Origin: Candidatus Avedoeria danica
GTDB lineage: Bacteria > Chloroflexota > Anaerolineae > Epilineales > Epilineaceae
DNA length: 64,000 nt
Direction: 5' to 3'
Assembly (NCBI GenBank): GCA_016703025.1
Contig: JADJCV010000004.1
Span: forward strand, 1,178,001-1,242,000
Below the pieces are notes generated by a model. The model searched no databases. It saw only the letters and a list, made by a program, of their open reading frames with translations, and was not told the origin of the DNA. A program made the translations under genes and the position numbers. This document shows, in pieces, positions 8,488 through 16,063 of this stretch; position 1 is the stretch's first letter; each line of letters begins with the position of its first letter.

Positions 8488-9642
8488 TCAGCGGAGCGGC
8501 GACAACGCCAGGCGGTCGCCCAGCGTTCGGGCGGCGCTGATCGGCGTGTCGAGGATCTGATCGAGGTACTCGTTCAATTCGGGCCGATTGTGAATCGTGC
8601 CGCGGACCGCCTTGACGACGATGCCGTTGGCGTCCACGAAGAACGTCGTCGGCAGCGCCTTGACGCGGTAGATGGACGACGTCGTGCCGACGCCGTCGAT
8701 GACCATCGGGTAGCTGATCTTGAAGCTCTGCATGAACGGCGTCACGAGCTCCGGCGTCTCCTGCGAGTTCACGCCGAGGACGACGAGTTCGGCCTTGTTC
8801 TTCTCGTACGCGTTCACGAAGAGCGGGATCTCGGCGCGGCACGGGGCGCACCACGTGGCCCAGAAGTTCAGCATGACCGCCTGGCCCTTGAAGTCGGACA
8901 ACTTGTGGAGCGTGCCGTCCGGCCCGGGAAGCTCGAACTCCGGCGCCGGCTGCCCTTCGCGCACCGGGGCGATGATCTGCCCGTCGATGTGCAGCTTGAC
9001 GTCGGCCTTGGCGATGAGGGATTGCGCCACCGGGTCAACCGGATCCTGCGCCGGGCCGTGCTCGGCGGTCCACTGCTGGAGCACGTTCTGCGCCTCGGGG
9101 CTGGCCAGGTAGCGCTCGACAAGGGCCTGCTGGCGCGCCCAGCGGTTCAGGTCGGCTTCGGTCAAGCCGAACGGGCTGCCGAGGATGGCCTGGCGCACCG
9201 TGCCCGCCGGGAGTCCGAAGCGCTGATCGGCCGTCACGACGATCGCAGCGACGGCGGCGTCGTCGACCACGATGTTCGCCTTCGTGGCCGCGTCGACGAC
9301 GAGCCAGCGGTCGATCAGCCGGTCGGTCAAGTCGCGCCGGAAGCCCGCCTCGGCGGAGGGCGAGGCGTCGAGCACCTTGCCGGAGAGCTTGAGCTGCAAG
9401 TCCTTCTGGACGGCGAACTCGATGTCGACGTCGCGCGTCGTCAGCGGCACGCCGTTCACTTCGGCCGCCACGTCGCCCCCGGTCGGTGCCGGCCCGCCGA
9501 GCGCACCGCCGTTCGCCCGCCAGTAGCTCACGCCGATGCCGCCGCCGAGCGCCGCCGCGACGAGCGCGGTCCAGGCGAGGATCATGCCAAGGCGGGGCCG
9601 GCGCGTGCCGGCCGCCGCTGTCGTTTCGTTCGTACGTGCCAT
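8488..9642 (-). CDS. SurA-like N-domain fused to TlpA-type thioredoxin
   Basis: 384 residues. A membrane anchor (about 18-40) is followed by a SurA-N-like helical region (about 58-215, starting EVNGVPLTTRDVDIEF) and a redoxin domain (about 230-365). The redoxin has the active site WCAPC (C265, C268) and cis-proline motif LPTTFFVD. SurA-N domains bind unfolded exported proteins; TlpA-type domains reduce extracytoplasmic disulfides. The fusion suggests a chaperone-linked thiol reductase. ATG at 9642 has GGGAGG 5 nt upstream and is chosen over an in-frame upstream start. The gene lies between DUF1573 genes with CGC motifs, which are plausible but unproven substrates. Confidence 0.82.
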   Translation of the reverse strand: MARTNETTAAAGTRRPRLGMILAWTALVAAALGGGIGVSYWRANGGALGGPAPTGGDVAAEVNGVPLTTRDVDIEFAVQKDLQLKLSGKVLDASPSAEAGFRRDLTDRLIDRWLVVDAATKANIVVDDAAVAAIVVTADQRFGLPAGTVRQAILGSPFGLTEADLNRWARQQALVERYLASPEAQNVLQQWTAEHGPAQDPVDPVAQSLIAKADVKLHIDGQIIAPVREGQPAPEFELPGPDGTLHKLSDFKGQAVMLNFWATWCAPCRAEIPLFVNAYEKNKAELVVLGVNSQETPELVTPFMQSFKISYPMVIDGVGTTSSIYRVKALPTTFFVDANGIVVKAVRGTIHNRPELNEYLDQILDTPISAARTLGDRLALSPLR

Positions 9643-9774
9643 CTGAACCTCCCGCCCATACACGTCGGGCGATTGCGATCCCGCCGCCAATCGGACTTGT
9701 GGGGCCGCGGGCGCGCGCGGTCGGGCGCGGTCGGGCGCCCGCTGAGCCGTCCCTGCGCTGCGCCGACGCCGCGC

Positions 9775-10782
9775 TTACTTGGCCGCTTCCGCCGTCGCCT
9801 TCTTCGCGTCGTCGGACGGCGTCACGAGCTGGCCGGCCGGCAACGGGCGGACGACGATCCGGAAGCGCGTCTCGTGCGTGAGCTCCGGCGCGGCGTCGTC
9901 GAAGACGGCCTTCGTCGGATCGTTCGAGAAGATCTGGATGAACTTGGCCAGCGCGACCGGCCCCTCCTGCGAAAGGCGCGCGTCGAACTCGACGGTGAAC
10001 GGGATCTCTTGCCAAGGCTTCAAGGTGAGCGGCGAGGGCAGGTTGCCCGCCCCGTCGATCGGGATGTCGCCGATCTTCGTCGTCGTGCAGCCGCAGCCGG
10101 TGTAGACCCGGCTGATGATGAGGTCCGCGTCGCCGACGTTCTTCACGACGAAGTCGCGTGACACCTTGGTGTTCTTGTCGACGTCGCCGAAGTTGTAGCT
10201 CCACAGCTTGTTCAGGTCCTTCACCGCCAGCTTCGGCCCGCCCGGGACCGGCTCGGTGTAGTCCTCGACCTTGTACGGGCGGTACGGCTCGGCCAGGTTG
10301 GGGTCCTCGATGCTCTCGGCGAGGACGTCGGGGGTCCACTTCTCCGCGTTCTCACGCGCCTTTGGCGAGATCTCGTCGATCGGGAGGTCGACCGAATTCC
10401 CCTCGCCCAACAGGTCGACCGCATCCTGAACCTCTTGCGGCGCGCCCGCCAGGTCGCCCGTGGTCGGGGTGGTCTGCTCGACGATCGTTTCGACGATCTG
10501 CACCGAGGTCGGCAGTCCGAGGGCGACGGCCTGAGCACGCGCCGCCGCGTCGCCGACGCCCAACGGCAATCCCGTCGCTTGCGGTGCGACGCCGCCCGTC
10601 GCGGACGTCACGGCCTGCGAACCGCCGCGGCGGTTCGCCAGCATGCCGGCAGCGAGAGCGACGCCGAAGACGGCGACGACCGCAACGCCGATGAGAAGGC
10701 GGCGGTCGAGGGTGACGACGACTTCCTTCTCGTCCTCAGGGCCGCCGTATGCGGCGCGGGATCGGTTTCGGTTCTGGGACAT
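9775..10782 (-). CDS. DUF1573 protein with CGC motif
   Basis: 335 residues. A basic cytoplasmic N-terminus precedes a membrane helix (about 28-48) and an acidic linker. The DUF1573 domain (about 195-315) has the family signature GCGCTTT with C230 and C232, preceded by FVVKNVGDADLII and followed by FSNDPT. DUF1573 domains are immunoglobulin-like extracytoplasmic modules of unknown biochemical role; the CGC pair could bind metal or form a disulfide. ATG at 10782 has AAAGGA about 10 nt upstream. It follows another DUF1573 gene and precedes the thioredoxin fusion. Confidence 0.82.
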   Translation of the reverse strand: MSQNRNRSRAAYGGPEDEKEVVVTLDRRLLIGVAVVAVFGVALAAGMLANRRGGSQAVTSATGGVAPQATGLPLGVGDAAARAQAVALGLPTSVQIVETIVEQTTPTTGDLAGAPQEVQDAVDLLGEGNSVDLPIDEISPKARENAEKWTPDVLAESIEDPNLAEPYRPYKVEDYTEPVPGGPKLAVKDLNKLWSYNFGDVDKNTKVSRDFVVKNVGDADLIISRVYTGCGCTTTKIGDIPIDGAGNLPSPLTLKPWQEIPFTVEFDARLSQEGPVALAKFIQIFSNDPTKAVFDDAAPELTHETRFRIVVRPLPAGQLVTPSDDAKKATAEAAK

Positions 10783-10905
10783 GGGAGGGGATCCTTTGAC
10801 TCGAGGGCGCGGAGGGCGGGATTGCCGCTGCGGGGGGGGGCGCTTGGGCGGCAGATGGGCGGGTATGTCGGCGCGCCGCTGGATGCGAGCGCGTGCAGCC
10901 GGGCG

Positions 10906-10956
10906 ATCGAGGTGCCGCCGGCCCGCAGATCGCGCTGCGGCCGGCGGCACCTCGAT
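10906..10956 (-). terminator. Long hairpin after the first DUF1573 gene
   Basis: Near-perfect inverted repeat, arms 10906-10928 and 10935-10956, broken by one unpaired C, with a 6-nt loop. It sits 11 nt past the stop of the 10968-11609 gene on the minus strand. There is no U-tract, so it may be an attenuator or an mRNA-stabilising hairpin instead of a classic terminator. Confidence 0.5.
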
Positions 10957-10967
10957 GGAGGTGTGCG

Positions 10968-11609
10968 CTATTGCGCGGCGACGTCGGCCTGGATCGTGAA
11001 CTCCACGAGCGGCGTCTTGGGGTCGTTGGACTTGATGCGGACCTGCTTCTGGACGAACTTGCCCTGCTCGGAGTTCACGCGCGGGTCGTAGCTCACCCGG
11101 ACCTGCGACGTCTCGCCCGGCGCGAGCTCCTTCTTGCCGACGTGGGCGGCCGTGCAGCCGCAGCTGGCCGAGGCGTCCTCGATCACGAGGAGCGCGGTGC
11201 CGATGTTGCGGATCGTGAAGTCCTTCTCGGTGGCCTTGTCACCGGGAATCGTGCCCATGTCGACGGTCCAGGCCGTCTCCGACGGCTCGTCGATCCAGAT
11301 GCGCGGCTCGCTCGCGCCGACCGGGGCTTCCTCGACGGACACCGGCTGGACGGCGGTCTGCGCGGCCGGGTTCACGGCGGCGGCGGCCAGCGGATCGGCC
11401 GTCGGCACTGCGCCCTGACTGACCGGATCGACGACCTGGCCGACCGGCGGCGGCGAGTTGAGGTCCGTCGCCTGCTGTGCCGTCGGCTTGCCGCCGATCG
11501 CACCGCCGAGGTACATGCCGATGGCGAAGATGCCCGCCACGGCCAGGATGGCCACCAGGCCGTAGAAGACCCGCGAGTCGATCTTCACGGTCACGTTGTT
11601 GTTGCTCAT
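10968..11609 (-). CDS. DUF1573 protein with CGC motif (second copy)
   Basis: 213 residues. A membrane helix (about 14-36) and a Pro/Ala-rich linker lead to a single DUF1573 domain (about 100-213) with signature SCGCTAA (C150, C152), upstream FTIRNIGTALLVIEDA and terminal IKSNDPKTPLVEF. ATG at 11609 is preceded by AAGGAG with ideal spacing. It lies downstream of the beta-propeller lipoprotein and upstream of a longer paralogue on the same strand. The two CGC-containing copies share the motif but differ strongly in linker length. Role unknown. Confidence 0.82.
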   Translation of the reverse strand: MSNNNVTVKIDSRVFYGLVAILAVAGIFAIGMYLGGAIGGKPTAQQATDLNSPPPVGQVVDPVSQGAVPTADPLAAAAVNPAAQTAVQPVSVEEAPVGASEPRIWIDEPSETAWTVDMGTIPGDKATEKDFTIRNIGTALLVIEDASASCGCTAAHVGKKELAPGETSQVRVSYDPRVNSEQGKFVQKQVRIKSNDPKTPLVEFTIQADVAAQ

Positions 11610-11721
11610 GCGGACGTTCTCCTTGGATGACAATGGGTGCGGAAGGTGCGAATCGGATGGGAGCCCGAGGCCTCCACGGCACGGGCGATCGGTCGATAGC
11701 CGGCCGGACGTCCCGGCGCGG

Positions 11722-14253
11722 CTAGGGAACCCACTGGAACCAGCGGACCGGCGTGTCGATCGACACCGGCTTGCCTCCGCCGTTCGGTATGACGAGCAGT
11801 CGCTGGGAGCGATCCAAGTACGTGAAGCCGATGAAGGCGTACGCCCGGCCGTCCGGCGACGGTGCGGCCTCGTTCAGGTAGAACGCCTTCGTCAGGTCGG
11901 TCAGCTGGACGGGCGGCGTTCGCCCGTCGATCGGCACGGCGTACAGGTTTTCGATGTCGTCACCGGCCGCCGGCAGTGCGCCGACGACGCCAACGCGGTC
12001 CTTGAGGCCGTAGTCCTTGCCGACGCGCGAGAACACCACGGTCTTCCCGTCGCGCGACCACGTCACCTTGAAGTTCGGGCCCGGGACGGGCGGCGAGGTC
12101 TGCATGAGCGGCAGCTTCTCCGTCAACGCCCGCTGCCCCTTGCCGTCGCGGCCGATGACGTTCATCCGCCAGCCGGTGCCGTCCATCGGCAGGCCCTCGC
12201 CGAACAGGATCGACTTCCCGTCCGGCGACCACTGCGGGAAGAACGCGTTCCGCTCGACCAGGCGCGTCACCTTGCCGGCCCGGTCGACGATGAAGACGCC
12301 GCCGGCATCCGCCTGCCCGGCCACCCAGACCTCGGCGGCCCCGTGGAACGCCCAGGCGTTGGCGGCCTCGGACCACGTCAGGCCGTTCAGCGCGCCGTCG
12401 TAGACCTGCGCGACCTTCTTGGTGGCCAGCCCGTACGTCCAGATCCCGCGCGTCACGAGCTCGGTCCGCGGGGCGAAGTACACCGTGCCCGCGTCCGCCC
12501 AGCCGAGCGTCTCGGCGAACGTCACCTGCTTGTCCGCCGGAACGCGCTCCGCGGCCCGGATCGGCGCCGTGTCGACGACGGACGCCGCGCCGCCGGCAGC
12601 TGGCTGGACGACGAGCGCAAGCGTTTGGTTGGCGGTGTCCAGCGACTGCCAGAGCAAGTGCTTGCTGTCGGGGGACCACAGCGGGTTGATCTCGCGGCTC
12701 ACGTCGTTCGTCAGCTGGCGCGCCTTGCCGTCGATGCCGGCCACCCAGAGGTCGTGTTGACCGGTTTCGCCGGACAGGAAGGCCACCTGCTTGCCGTCCG
12801 GCGACCAGACGATGGGCACCTCACCGGCGCGCAGCCCATAGATATCGATCCGCATGTCCTCGAGCTCGCCCTCGGCCATCGTGCCCTGCGCCTCAGCATA
12901 CGGACTCAGCTGGCCTTCGGCCACGCCGCGAACCACCGTCGGCTGCCCGTCGATGACGAGATCGACCGGGGTGGCGGAGGCATTGAAGATCCGCACGCGC
13001 GCCTTGCCGGCGCCGGGTCGCGTGCCGGACTCGTACGTGACGCCGTGAACCTTGATCGCGTTCTTTTCGCCGTACACGAACAGCGTCTTGACCTCGCGGT
13101 CCGCCACGGTGAGGTCGTCGAACGTCGCCAGCGACCCGCCGCTCTGGGCGCGCACCTCGAGCTTCAGCGGGCCGGGCGCGGCGAACGCGTTCTCGCCGCT
13201 CGCCCGGCCGTAGGCCGCGCGGTTCAGCGGATCGCCGTTCACGACCGGCAGCAGGACGGTGTCGGCCAAACCGCGCGCGGCGTGCACGATTCGGACCCGC
13301 GCCTCGCCATGCTTGTGGTAGTCGTTGTTGTCCACCAGCACGCCGATGGGCGACGCGCCGCCGGGCGACAGGACGAGCGTGTAGTCGCTGCCCGGCCGGA
13401 GCTTCACGTCTTGCTCGAACCCGCCGATCGTAACCTTGTGGACCTCGTTGGGCAGCGTGTTCGCGTGCGCCTGGCGACCGTTCTTGCCGTCCGTGTCCAT
13501 GATCCACAGCCCGGCCTCGTTGCCGGCCAGGAAGGCGACCCGCTTGCCGTCGTCGGACGGCCAGGCGCGGCCCGGGTCATCCGGCGGCGACCAGACCGAC
13601 GGCATCGAGCTGTTCTCGAGCGCCAGCTTGCGGGTGTTGCTGCCATCGGCGGCGGCCTGGTAGAAGTCCCCGCCGCGCACGAAGAGCAACGACCCGCCGA
13701 TCGATGGCGCCTTGGGCTGGGGCGTGAACGTGGCCAGCGGCGGCATCCCGGAGACGAGCTCGTCCACGTTGGCGATCTGGCTCTTGGCCTCCGCGGTCTG
13801 GCGAACCGTCCTTGCCTGCTCCTCGGCGCTCTCCGGCGACTGCCCGCCCGGCTGCGCGGCGTTCGCACCGTCGACGATCAGCTCATCGACGCCCGGCGTC
13901 GGCATCGGTGGCAGGGGCACGCCCTCATTGCTCTCGGCCACGAGCGTTGCCGCGTAGTCGTCGGGGCTGGGCGGCGCCGATGCGCCGGTGGTGGCCAGCG
14001 CGGCCGTGTCGGACGGCACGGTGTCCGTGACGGCGATACCGGCCGCCGCGGTCGGCGCCGCAGCGTCGTCGGCCGGCACGGTACCGAGGGCCACTGCGGT
14101 CAGCGTTCCCAACGGACCGCTCCGACCGTCATCGACCGGTGCGCCGCCATTGCCGCAACCGGCGATTGCAGGCGTGGCCGCCAGCGCCAGCACGGCAATC
14201 GTGCCCAACCGGATCGCGCCGCGACGCGACGCCAAGAACGAACCAAGTGTCAT
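11722..14253 (-). CDS. Beta-propeller lipoprotein with DUF4397-like insert
   Basis: 843-residue lipoprotein: signal peptide with lipobox AIAGC (lipid Cys 33) and a low-complexity linker to about 190. TolB/PD40-type propeller repeats follow, recognisable as WSPDGK, WSPDSK and WSRDGK units both before and after a DUF4397-like region (about 330-480, RVRIVHAARGLADTV and RVRIFNASATPVDLV). Such proteins are extracellular scaffolds or ligand binders; no catalytic residues are evident. A GTG two codons upstream has better spacing to GGAAGG, so the start is uncertain by 6 nt. It is preceded by a consensus promoter overlapped downstream by a BlaI-like operator, so it is the likely target of the adjacent BlaI/M56 pair. 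Confidence 0.85.
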   Translation of the reverse strand: MTLGSFLASRRGAIRLGTIAVLALAATPAIAGCGNGGAPVDDGRSGPLGTLTAVALGTVPADDAAAPTAAAGIAVTDTVPSDTAALATTGASAPPSPDDYAATLVAESNEGVPLPPMPTPGVDELIVDGANAAQPGGQSPESAEEQARTVRQTAEAKSQIANVDELVSGMPPLATFTPQPKAPSIGGSLLFVRGGDFYQAAADGSNTRKLALENSSMPSVWSPPDDPGRAWPSDDGKRVAFLAGNEAGLWIMDTDGKNGRQAHANTLPNEVHKVTIGGFEQDVKLRPGSDYTLVLSPGGASPIGVLVDNNDYHKHGEARVRIVHAARGLADTVLLPVVNGDPLNRAAYGRASGENAFAAPGPLKLEVRAQSGGSLATFDDLTVADREVKTLFVYGEKNAIKVHGVTYESGTRPGAGKARVRIFNASATPVDLVIDGQPTVVRGVAEGQLSPYAEAQGTMAEGELEDMRIDIYGLRAGEVPIVWSPDGKQVAFLSGETGQHDLWVAGIDGKARQLTNDVSREINPLWSPDSKHLLWQSLDTANQTLALVVQPAAGGAASVVDTAPIRAAERVPADKQVTFAETLGWADAGTVYFAPRTELVTRGIWTYGLATKKVAQVYDGALNGLTWSEAANAWAFHGAAEVWVAGQADAGGVFIVDRAGKVTRLVERNAFFPQWSPDGKSILFGEGLPMDGTGWRMNVIGRDGKGQRALTEKLPLMQTSPPVPGPNFKVTWSRDGKTVVFSRVGKDYGLKDRVGVVGALPAAGDDIENLYAVPIDGRTPPVQLTDLTKAFYLNEAAPSPDGRAYAFIGFTYLDRSQRLLVIPNGGGKPVSIDTPVRWFQWVP

Positions 14254-14278
14254 GATCACGCGTTGTGCCTTCCCAACT

Positions 14279-14293
14279 CTTACCCGACGTAAG
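14279..14293 (-). promoter_or_regulatory. BlaI-like operator upstream of lipoprotein gene
   Basis: Dyad CTTAC-N5-GTAAG lying between the -10 box and the lipoprotein start. The same half-sites and spacing occur at 15893-15907 in front of the blaI-like gene. Repressor identity is inferred from proximity. Confidence 0.7.
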
Positions 14294-14297
14294 ACCA

Positions 14298-14327
14298 ATT
14301 GTCCGACGGGTGTGCGGATGCTGTCAA
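14298..14327 (-). promoter_or_regulatory. Promoter of lipoprotein gene
   Basis: Minus strand: perfect -35 TTGACA (14322-14327), 18-nt spacer, -10 GACAAT (14298-14303). The BlaI-like dyad begins 4 nt downstream, so bound repressor would block initiation or early elongation. Confidence 0.68.
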
Positions 14328-14378
14328 GACGCCGCGCAGCGAGCGGCGCGGCAGGACTCGGCGCCGGTGCGCCGCGCC

Positions 14379-15317
14379 TTATCGCTTCGCCGCCCCTTGC
14401 GCGACGAGGCCGGGATCGAACGCCAGCGCCGGGGCGCAGGCGGACTCGACGGTGGGCGTTTGGCGGGCGGCCGCCGCGCCGAAGCTGAAGCCGAACAGTC
14501 CGGCGACGAGCGCCGCGCTGACGATCCAGTCCATTGGCGACGGCAAGGTCCGCGGCGAGCGCGTCGGCTCGATGAGCTGCTGCAAGCGTGCCTCGGTCGG
14601 CGAAAGCGCGCCAATCGCCAGCACGCCGGCCGGCCAGACCGGTCGATCCGCGCCGAGGAGCTTGACGAGGGCGCGGGCCAGCGAGAGGTCGTTGGGATCC
14701 GTGTTCGCGTCCGCGTCGGCGCAGAGCTCCTTGCCGGCCAGGAAGCCGTTGCGGAGCAGCCCGGCCAGCGGCAGGAAGAAGAGCCCGCTGGCCAGCGTGC
14801 GGCCGACGAGGATCTTCAGCGGATCGTGGAACCGGACGTGATGGCGCTCGTGGCGCAGCACGGCCGCCAACTCCGCGGGGGCGAGAAGCTGCGCGAGGCC
14901 GGTCGTCACACAGACGCGCGGCCGGATCAAGCCATGGCAGAACGTGAAGGCGTGCGGGTCGGCGACGAGGTCGATCCGACCGGCCAGCCCGACACCCTCG
15001 GCCAGCGTCGCGATCGATGGCGTCAACCCGATGCGCGCCCCGAGCACCTTGCCGAGCATGCGCCGCGTGACGACAAGCTGATGCGCCAACGCCAGCACCG
15101 CGGCGATGGCGGCGGCAGCGAGGACACCGGACGGCAGCAGCACCCCGACGGTCGACAGGCGGGCGACGGCGGTCGAGAACCAGGTCTCGCACGCGACGAA
15201 CGGATCGACGGACCAGCTGTAGCGGGCGACGAACGCCAGCAGGCCGGCGCTGAGCGCCAGCGTCACGGCGAGGAGGATGACGAGCGGCAGGTCGGCGGTC
15301 AGGCGGCGAAGGCGCAT
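14379..15317 (-). CDS. M56-family (BlaR1/MecR1-type) membrane metallopeptidase
   Basis: 312 residues with hydrophobic segments near 10-30, 55-80, a re-entrant or membrane stretch about 168-190, and a helix near 265-285. The zinc protease motif HERHH is at 156-160, preceded by PAELAAVLR and with E195 (GKELCAD) as candidate third ligand. M56 peptidases such as BlaR1 cleave BlaI-type repressors after an external signal. The long extracellular penicillin-binding sensor domain of BlaR1 is absent. The ATG overlaps the blaI-like stop (TGATG), with GGAGG 7 nt upstream. The pair therefore looks like a complete signal-to-repressor module with an unknown signal. Confidence 0.85.
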   Translation of the reverse strand: MRLRRLTADLPLVILLAVTLALSAGLLAFVARYSWSVDPFVACETWFSTAVARLSTVGVLLPSGVLAAAAIAAVLALAHQLVVTRRMLGKVLGARIGLTPSIATLAEGVGLAGRIDLVADPHAFTFCHGLIRPRVCVTTGLAQLLAPAELAAVLRHERHHVRFHDPLKILVGRTLASGLFFLPLAGLLRNGFLAGKELCADADANTDPNDLSLARALVKLLGADRPVWPAGVLAIGALSPTEARLQQLIEPTRSPRTLPSPMDWIVSAALVAGLFGFSFGAAAARQTPTVESACAPALAFDPGLVAQGAAKR

Positions 15318-15811
15318 CACCGGACCTCCTCGACGTCGCCGCGCTCCACGGCATCGTCGACCGATTCGCCAACGCCGTCAGCGGCCGCCGCGTCCGTGCG
15401 CGCCTGGATGAGCGCGGTCAGCTGACGCAATAGCGCCGGGTCGACGGTGTCGAGGACGTCGACGAACTGGGCCACAGCGAGTGCGCCGTACTCCTCCACC
15501 AAACCCTCGGCCACGTGCCACGAAACCCGGTTCACGAACGACGAGCGGCTCTCGGCCGCGGCGTACGTGAACGCCCGCGACGCACGGCGCCGCACGAGGA
15601 CGCCTTTTTCGACGAGGCGATTCATGACCGTCATCACGGTCTTGTAGTTCGCGCCGTCACCGAGCCGCCCGCAGACGTCGGCCACGGTGCAGGCCTGCAG
15701 GTCCCAAACCGCCGCCATGACCTCCGCCTCGAGCTCGCCGAAGACACGGGCGAGGCCGCGGCGGTCGAGCTTGAAGGCGGGCAGTCGATCCGTTCGATCG
15801 GGGCACGTCAT
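15317..15811 (-). CDS. BlaI/MecI-family transcriptional repressor
   Basis: 164 residues. The N-terminal winged helix (about 18-85) shows the family features GELEAEVMAAVWDL, the recognition helix NYKTVMTVMNRLVEKGVLVRR and the wing AFTYAAA. A helical C-terminal dimerisation region follows. BlaI repressors bind dyads in target promoters and are inactivated by proteolysis through a partner M56 peptidase, here the next gene. ATG at 15811 follows AAGGA by 9 nt. An operator-like dyad CTTAC-N5-GTAAG upstream suggests autoregulation. No beta-lactamase gene is nearby. Confidence 0.92.
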   Translation of the reverse strand: MTCPDRTDRLPAFKLDRRGLARVFGELEAEVMAAVWDLQACTVADVCGRLGDGANYKTVMTVMNRLVEKGVLVRRRASRAFTYAAAESRSSFVNRVSWHVAEGLVEEYGALAVAQFVDVLDTVDPALLRQLTALIQARTDAAAADGVGESVDDAVERGDVEEVR

Positions 15812-15892
15812 GGGGCCGGGTCCTTGCGGATGGCGCTGCGCCAGGCGGCGGGGCGCGGGATGGTCTCTTGCGGGAACGCTCTGGCGGGAACT

Positions 15893-15907
15893 CTTACGGG
15901 TCGTAAG
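15893..15907 (-). promoter_or_regulatory. BlaI-like operator upstream of blaI-like gene
   Basis: Dyad CTTAC-N5-GTAAG (extended arms CTTACG and CGTAAG), matching the copy at 14279-14293. It starts 11 nt downstream of a TACAAT -10 box at 15919-15924, consistent with autorepression. Confidence 0.7.
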
Positions 15908-15918
15908 CTGTGACGGGA

Positions 15919-15924
15919 ATTGTA
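15919..15924 (-). promoter_or_regulatory. -10 box of blaI-M56 operon
   Basis: TACAAT on the minus strand, 5 of 6 to the consensus. No convincing -35 is seen at 16-18 nt, so the promoter call rests on the -10 box and the adjacent operator. Confidence 0.45.
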
Positions 15925-15991
15925 ACGCTTCCACCGAGCCCGCGATACCGGGTGCGGCTGAGCGGTGGATGAGAGTTTCACGCTTTGCCTC

Positions 15992-16020
15992 TGGACGCCG
16001 ACCGCTGCGCATGCTATCCT
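15992..16020 (+). promoter_or_regulatory. Promoter of LysM lipoprotein gene
   Basis: TGGACG (15992-15997), 17-nt spacer, TATCCT (16015-16020) with an extended-10 TG at -14/-15. It fires divergently from the blaI promoter. Confidence 0.5.
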
Positions 16021-16063
16021 GCACTGGTAATCTTCTCGTTAAGGCGGCCAAGGAGAAAGAACG

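Noticed and set aside
7237..10161. Long plus-strand open frame over the DUF1573/thioredoxin genes
   Set aside because: Antisense shadow of three well-supported genes with ribosome sites and signal anchors; its product is arginine-rich nonsense.
10906..10956. Strong hairpin as a small structured RNA gene
   Set aside because: A simple single stem directly after a stop codon; terminator or stabiliser is the simpler reading.
11596..14292. Long plus-strand open frame opposite the propeller lipoprotein
   Set aside because: The minus strand carries a lipoprotein signal, propeller repeats and a promoter; the plus-strand product has none.
14254..15372. N-terminal extension of the propeller lipoprotein frame into the M56 gene
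   Set aside because: The extension is out-of-frame M56 sequence; a lipoprotein signal, ribosome site and promoter mark the real start at 14253-14259.
14379..15811. BlaI/M56 pair as a beta-lactam resistance locus
   Set aside because: No beta-lactamase is nearby and the M56 protein lacks the penicillin-binding sensor. The PBP cluster at 22.8 kb has no BlaI-type dyad.
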